Of a stretch of 7,057 nt of DNA, positions 5,373 through 7,057 are shown piece after piece. The position numbers and the translations under genes were made by a program. The notes beneath the pieces are model-generated. The model was not told the DNA's origin and searched no databases. It was given only the letters and a program-made list of their open reading frames with translations. Within the stretch, counting starts at the first letter, position 1; the number at the start of each line of letters is the position of its first letter. The DNA comes from Candidatus Saccharimonadota bacterium (GTDB lineage Bacteria > Patescibacteriota > Saccharimonadia > Saccharimonadales > Saccharimonadaceae): the NCBI GenBank assembly GCA_017515925.1, contig JAFWEB010000070.1, positions 1-7,057 of the forward strand, written 5' to 3'.

Positions 5373-5675
5373 ATGTTAGATGTCTTCATCACATCAAGAG
5401 TGCGCAGAAAAATTTTAGTTGTTTTTGCGAAATATCCAGATTTTAAGACGCACGTACGTGGCCTATCTAAGTTGATCAAAGAAGACGCTGGCAATATCCA
5501 GAGAGAACTAAAACGCCTAGAAAAAGGCAAATTCCTAATCGTCACCAAGCGTGGTAATACCCTAATCTATCAAACTAACAAGCAGTTTCCTCTGTTAAAA
5601 GAGCTTCAGAGTATGGTGATTAAGAGTCAAACCCTCTCCGATCGCAATAAAAAGCAGAGTAAAACAATTGGATAA
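5373..5675 (+). CDS. Small winged helix-turn-helix transcriptional regulator
   Basis: This 100-residue protein fits a stand-alone winged-helix DNA-binding domain of the ArsR-like class. An N-terminal helix 'SRVRRKILVVFAKYPD' (8-23) is followed by 'THVRGLSKLIK' (26-36), the probable recognition helix 'DAGNIQRELKRLEKG' (38-52) and a beta wing 'FLIVTKRGNTLIYQTN' (54-69), with a basic C-terminal tail ending 'NKKQSKTIG'. The wing's 'GN...Y..N..FPL..EL' is typical of small wHTH proteins in Patescibacteria and archaea. No metal-binding cysteines are present, so it is not a metal sensor. It is the first gene of an operon with recJ: TAA, one codon, then the recJ GTG in the same frame. Target genes are unknown; its own promoter or the divergent priA are the natural candidates. 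Confidence 0.8.
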   Translation: MLDVFITSRVRRKILVVFAKYPDFKTHVRGLSKLIKEDAGNIQRELKRLEKGKFLIVTKRGNTLIYQTNKQFPLLKELQSMVIKSQTLSDRNKKQSKTIG

Positions 5676-5678
5676 AAA

Positions 5679-7057
5679 GTGAATAAACTTTTTAAAGAGC
5701 TCTTAGAAAAGCGAGGCCTGACCCCTGATTTTTTGGACCCAAAATACGAGAATTTGACCAATCCAAATGAACTTCCAGATATGAAGAAGGCGGTGGATCG
5801 AATTCTCCAGGCCAAGGAAAAAGGAGAAAAAGTTTTAATCTATGGCGATTACGATGTGGATGGCGTAACGGCGACTACTATCATGGCGCGTAGTCTAAAA
5901 GCGGCCGGAATCAAAGACCTTTCTACTATGTTGCCAGATAGATTTGTCGACGGATATGGCATGAGCAGCCGGCTGATCGAACGGGCAAAAAAGGAAAAAA
6001 TTCAGTTGGTGGTCACGGTAGACTGCGGCAGTAACAACGATGTGATAATTGACCAATTAAATCAAGAAAAAATCGATGTAATTGTGACTGACCACCACGA
6101 GGTTTCTGGGAAATTACCAGAGGCGGTGGCAGTAATTAACCCAAAGCGTCCAGATTTTCGCTTGAGGGCAGAAAACGAGCCAAAGATTGCAGGATTAATG
6201 GATTTGTCAGGGGCGGGTGTCGCATTTATGCTAGCAAGAGCTCTGGTTGATGCTGGCGCAATTCCATTTGGCCAAGAAAAATGGCTGATGGATCTGGCGA
6301 TGGTGGGAATTATTTGTGATTCGATGAAGCTCACAGGGGATAATCGTATTATCTGTTATTACGGTTTTATCGTGTTGAAAAAGACTCGCCGCCCAGGATT
6401 CAAAGAGTTAATGCGGGTGGCTGACATCAAAAAATTGAACTCCACAGCCATCGGTTATCAAATAGGACCAAGACTAAATGCAGCAGGTAGGATGAAGACT
6501 GCCGAGAAAGCCCTGGAGCTTTTGATGACAGATTCGCCGATGAAAGCAGCGGAACTTGCAGAAGAATTGAATAAACTAAATCTTGGGCGACGCGCTCAAC
6601 AGCAAGCGGCGATCAAAGAGGTAGAAGAATTTGGCGTGAATGAAGATCCGGTTCTAGTCGTTAATGGAAAATGGAACGAAGGAATCGTCGGTATTATCTC
6701 TGGCAAGCTGACAGAGAGATATAAAAAGCCAAGTTTCGTTTTAACAGAGGTAGGAGGCGAATATAAGGGGTCTGGTAGGAGTTTCGGCGATTTTAATTTG
6801 GCACTAGCTTTAAAGGAATGTGAAGATATCTTGACCTCTGGTGGTGGTCATGCTGAGGCTTGTGGCGTAAAGTTTCCGAAGGACAAATTAGATGAATTTA
6901 CAGAGAGAGTTAATCGATATTACCGTAGCTTGCATTTGCCTGACCAGAGGAAATACTTTGATGTAACAGAGGATTTAACTGTGGCAGAACTATCCGATCT
7001 TGATACTGAGCTGATCGATGATTTGGCCAAGATGGAGCCATTTGGCGAGGGCAATCC
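5679..7057 (+). CDS. recJ: Single-stranded-DNA exonuclease RecJ (3' end beyond window)
   Basis: RecJ degrades single-stranded DNA 5' to 3' in recombination and mismatch repair. The 459 visible residues contain the DHH-family motifs in order: YGDYDVDG (55-62), VDCG (114-117), TDHH (137-140), the 'CDSMKLTGDNR' region (213-223, Asp214), 'IGPRLNAAGRM' (262-272), then the DHHA1 domain with 'GGGHAEACG' (388-396) and, near the edge, the start of the OB-fold region ('MEPFGEGN'). The start is taken as GTG at 5679: it follows the regulator's TAA by 3 nt, begins with a typical 'NKLFKELLEKRG..PDFL' N-terminus, and the next in-frame ATG (5781) would remove about 34 residues. No Shine-Dalgarno site is obvious, which fits translational coupling to the upstream gene. 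The motif IV region differs from the common 'GTVADVVPL'. Only the far C-terminus is missing. Identification is secure. Confidence 0.95.
   Translation, partial: MNKLFKELLEKRGLTPDFLDPKYENLTNPNELPDMKKAVDRILQAKEKGEKVLIYGDYDVDGVTATTIMARSLKAAGIKDLSTMLPDRFVDGYGMSSRLIERAKKEKIQLVVTVDCGSNNDVIIDQLNQEKIDVIVTDHHEVSGKLPEAVAVINPKRPDFRLRAENEPKIAGLMDLSGAGVAFMLARALVDAGAIPFGQEKWLMDLAMVGIICDSMKLTGDNRIICYYGFIVLKKTRRPGFKELMRVADIKKLNSTAIGYQIGPRLNAAGRMKTAEKALELLMTDSPMKAAELAEELNKLNLGRRAQQQAAIKEVEEFGVNEDPVLVVNGKWNEGIVGIISGKLTERYKKPSFVLTEVGGEYKGSGRSFGDFNLALALKECEDILTSGGGHAEACGVKFPKDKLDEFTERVNRYYRSLHLPDQRKYFDVTEDLTVAELSDLDTELIDDLAKMEPFGEGN

Noticed and set aside
5324..5815. Minus-strand ORFs at 5324-5548 and 5627-5815
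   Set aside because: They are antisense to the wHTH regulator and the start of recJ, with low-complexity translations and no promoter.
6062..6334. Minus-strand 90-aa ORF inside recJ
   Set aside because: It is a shadow of the RecJ frame, which carries intact DHH motifs over the same bases.
1..7057. TGA reassigned to glycine (code 25)
   Set aside because: All genes translate at full length with no in-frame TGA. The seven visible stops are TAA or TAG; this absence of TGA stops is too few cases to mean more.

Overview
The window looks like chromosome from a Candidatus Saccharibacteria (TM7) or closely related Patescibacteria genome. The support is indirect: AT-rich genes packed tightly, compact versions of housekeeping enzymes (Fmt 279 aa, PriA 646 aa), a DUF5663-like protein, and a cysteine-poor surface protein with a FISUMP-type 'CPLGW' domain of the kind I associate with that group. 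No gene contains in-frame TGA, so this is not a TGA=Gly lineage such as Gracilibacteria or Absconditabacteria.

Layout. Positions 3-524 (+) hold the C-terminal part of a FISUMP-type surface protein that enters from the left edge. Positions 525-697 contain no gene, but almost all of it can fold into one large GC-rich branched palindrome (533-685). It lies between two convergent genes and is the most unusual thing here. Next comes a minus-strand block: def (peptide deformylase), overlapping fmt (Met-tRNA formyltransferase) by 8 nt, then a DUF5663-like gene with its own promoter. Together def and fmt put on and take off the N-formyl group of nascent proteins. Divergent from def is a 208-aa protein that looks like an Asp/Glu racemase relative without its two catalytic cysteines. 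It converges on priA (minus strand), and the hexamer TTATAA supplies both stop codons. Divergent from priA is an operon of a 100-aa winged-helix regulator and recJ (DHH exonuclease), the latter running off the right edge. priA and recJ back to back make this part a replication-restart and repair neighbourhood.

Regulation. Three minus-strand transcription-unit starts (DUF5663, def, priA) have a -10 hexamer exactly 6 nt upstream of the ATG and no room for a Shine-Dalgarno site, which suggests leaderless mRNAs. The two def and priA promoters share the identical 9-mer TGTTATAAT at the same distance. In contrast, the wHTH-recJ operon has a leader with purine-rich ribosome-binding sites.

I found no CRISPR array, transposase, reverse transcriptase, tRNA or rRNA. 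Apart from the palindrome, the racemase-like pseudoenzyme and the leaderless promoter pattern, the window is ordinary housekeeping sequence.
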